The notes beneath the pieces are model-generated. The model had not been told where the DNA came from and ran no database searches. It saw nothing but the letters and a program-made list of their open reading frames with translations. Position numbers and translations under genes: made by a program. A stretch of DNA of 7,817 nucleotides from an uncultured beta proteobacterium (GTDB taxonomy: Bacteria; Pseudomonadota; Gammaproteobacteria; Burkholderiales; Burkholderiaceae_C). This document shows positions 7,363 through 7,817 of the stretch, one piece after another. The DNA lies in contig CAIYNH010000759.1 of NCBI GenBank assembly GCA_903927495.1, positions 1 to 7,817 on the forward strand. Direction: 5' to 3'. How positions within the stretch are numbered: position 1 is the stretch's first letter; each line of letters starts with the position of its first letter.

Positions 7363-7598
7363 ATGATGCCTTCAAGATTGGGGGCTTGACCTGGCATCTG
7401 GTCACCAATATGCTCAGGCAATCCTTCAATAGGAGCCAACTTCCCTATCACATCGCGGACCAACAAAGCAGCTTCACGCAACACAATCTCATCGCCCCGG
7501 CGCTCGATGTGCACGCGCTTGGAGTGCAATTGAAAGGCTTTAGGTAAACGCACGGCCTGGCTATTACCTGACATAAAAACGGCGGCGGTTGCGGTCAT
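7359..7598 (-). CDS. vapB: VapB-type AbrB/MazE-fold antitoxin
   Basis: Encodes 79 residues. Residues about 5-45 form a SpoVT/AbrB-type DNA-binding domain with the signature GNSQAVRLPKAF (11-22) followed by VHIERRGDEIVLRE (29-42). The tail (about 50-79) is the expected toxin-binding part. VapB binds VapC, blocks its active site and, as dimer or complex, binds the operator upstream to repress the operon. The frame is open upstream to a GTG at 7676, but the ATG at 7598 is chosen because it has a good GGAGAG site just before it and begins the conserved domain. The longer version would run through the palindromic operator. The stop overlaps vapC as GTGA. The last codons read ATG TGA, so the vapC start region sits inside the vapB 3' end. 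Confidence 0.92.
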   Translation of the reverse strand: MTATAAVFMSGNSQAVRLPKAFQLHSKRVHIERRGDEIVLREAALLVRDVIGKLAPIEGLPEHIGDQMPGQAPNLEGIM

Positions 7599-7602
7599 GC
7601 TA

Positions 7603-7608
7603 CTCTCC
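7603..7608 (-). promoter_or_regulatory. vapB ribosome-binding site that fixes its start
   Basis: GGAGAG stands 4 nt before ATG 7598. It is among the strongest ribosome sites in the window, and it favours this start over the upstream in-frame GTG at 7676. Confidence 0.7.
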
Positions 7609-7619
7609 AAAAATTGCAA

Positions 7620-7634
7620 TATACAAATTGTATA
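7620..7634. promoter_or_regulatory. Candidate VapBC operator palindrome
   Basis: TATACAAATTGTATA (plus strand) is a perfect inverted repeat of TATACAA and TTGTATA around one central base. It lies 21 nt upstream of the vapB ATG and just before its ribosome site. AT-rich palindromes of this form, placed just upstream of vapB, are what AbrB-fold VapB proteins typically bind for autorepression. It also contains TATATT/TATACA hexamers on the minus strand that could serve as a -10, so binding could block transcription directly. The palindrome is seen directly; the binding role is inferred. Confidence 0.7.
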
Positions 7635-7650
7635 GGGTTCACCAGGGTCG

Positions 7651-7664
7651 TTATTCGTGAATAA
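7651..7664. repeat. Second palindrome upstream of the VapBC operator
   Basis: TTATTC and GAATAA form a perfect 6-bp inverted repeat around a 2-nt centre. Its centre lies about 30 bp from that of the 7620-7634 palindrome, close to three helical turns, which would put both on the same DNA face. Its sequence differs from the first site, so it may bind another factor. A weaker repeat, GTGAATAA/TTATTGAC, extends it to 7684. Confidence 0.45.
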
Positions 7665-7722
7665 TTTCTTATCCACTTATTGACCTCAAACGCTTACCCA
7701 TAAATCACAGCTAGCTATCACT

Positions 7723-7750
7723 AATATAGCAAACAAAGATCCAAACACAA
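7723..7750 (-). promoter_or_regulatory. Candidate promoter for the vapBC-vWA-tamAB chain
   Basis: On the minus strand TTGTGT (7750-7745) and TATATT (7728-7723) are separated by 16 nt, a fair sigma-70 match. Transcription would start near 7715 and give a leader of about 115 nt that carries both palindromes. The region is AT-rich, so chance matches are likely. A -10 inside the operator (TATATT 7623-7618) is an alternative, but it lacks a good -35. Confidence 0.35.
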
Positions 7751-7760
7751 AATTCGGTTT

Positions 7761-7817
7761 TCAGCGCGGCTTGTCCAGCAAATACAGGATTTGGGCTTTC
7801 GCCTCGGCCCACTCACC
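7761..7817 (-). CDS. C-terminal tail of an unidentified protein (partial)
   Basis: The minus frame entering from the right edge reads 18 residues, GEWAEAKAQILYLLDKPR, and ends at TGA (7763-7761). The amphipathic helical look and the abrupt AT-rich sequence after the stop suggest a genuine gene end. I do not recognise it. It does not resemble the MoxR ATPase tail expected upstream of CoxE-like vWA genes, though 18 residues are too few to exclude much. It ends about 160 nt before vapB on the same strand. No convincing intrinsic terminator follows; a small GCTAT/ATAGC hairpin (7714-7730) has no T-run. Confidence 0.5.
   Translation of the reverse strand, partial: GEWAEAKAQILYLLDKPR

Noticed and set aside
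7599..7676. Longer VapB starting at GTG 7676
   Set aside because: It would translate through the operator palindrome, has no homologous N-terminus that I recognise, and the internal ATG has a much better ribosome site.
7709..7730. AGCTAGCT palindrome and GCTAT/ATAGC hairpin as terminator of the upstream gene
   Set aside because: The stem is short and AT-rich and no T-run follows on the minus strand.
1..7817. CRISPR arrays, insertion sequences or riboswitches
   Set aside because: No regularly spaced repeats, transposase-like product, terminal inverted repeats or recognisable aptamer motif were seen.

Overview
The window looks like a chromosomal segment of a betaproteobacterium, most likely Burkholderiales/Comamonadaceae-like (Rhodoferax or Polaromonas relatives). 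This rests on protein character (a TamA/TamB pair and a CoxE-like vWA protein of the type common in that group) and on the GC-rich coding regions. It is an inference from reading, not a database match. Every gene that can be supported is on the minus strand, so transcription runs from high to low coordinates.

Layout in transcription order. At the right edge (7761-7817) is the C-terminal tail of an unidentified gene. An AT-rich, palindrome-rich regulatory region follows (about 7599-7760). Then come five genes chained by short overlaps: vapB antitoxin (7598-7359), vapC PIN toxin (7362-6952), a 403-residue CoxE-like vWA protein (6958-5747), tamA (5750-3966) and tamB (3969-292). The overlaps are 4, 7, 4 and 4 nt, and tamB appears to start with TTG. 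A short gap with a hairpin and a probable tRNA promoter leads to tRNA-Arg(CCU) (233-159). Positions 1-158 hold no gene I can identify.

How the genes may work together. TamA (an Omp85 barrel with three POTRA domains in the outer membrane) and TamB (a long, inner-membrane-anchored periplasmic protein) form the translocation and assembly module, implicated in autotransporter/outer-membrane protein insertion and phospholipid transport between the membranes. The vWA protein is of a family usually paired with a MoxR AAA+ ATPase, but none is visible here. VapBC is a type II toxin-antitoxin pair with a clear candidate autoregulatory operator, TATACAAATTGTATA (plus strand). The overlaps suggest that an autoregulated VapBC promoter could contribute to expression of the vWA and tamAB genes. 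The individual families are known; the joined vapBC-vWA-tamAB arrangement is the feature most worth following up.
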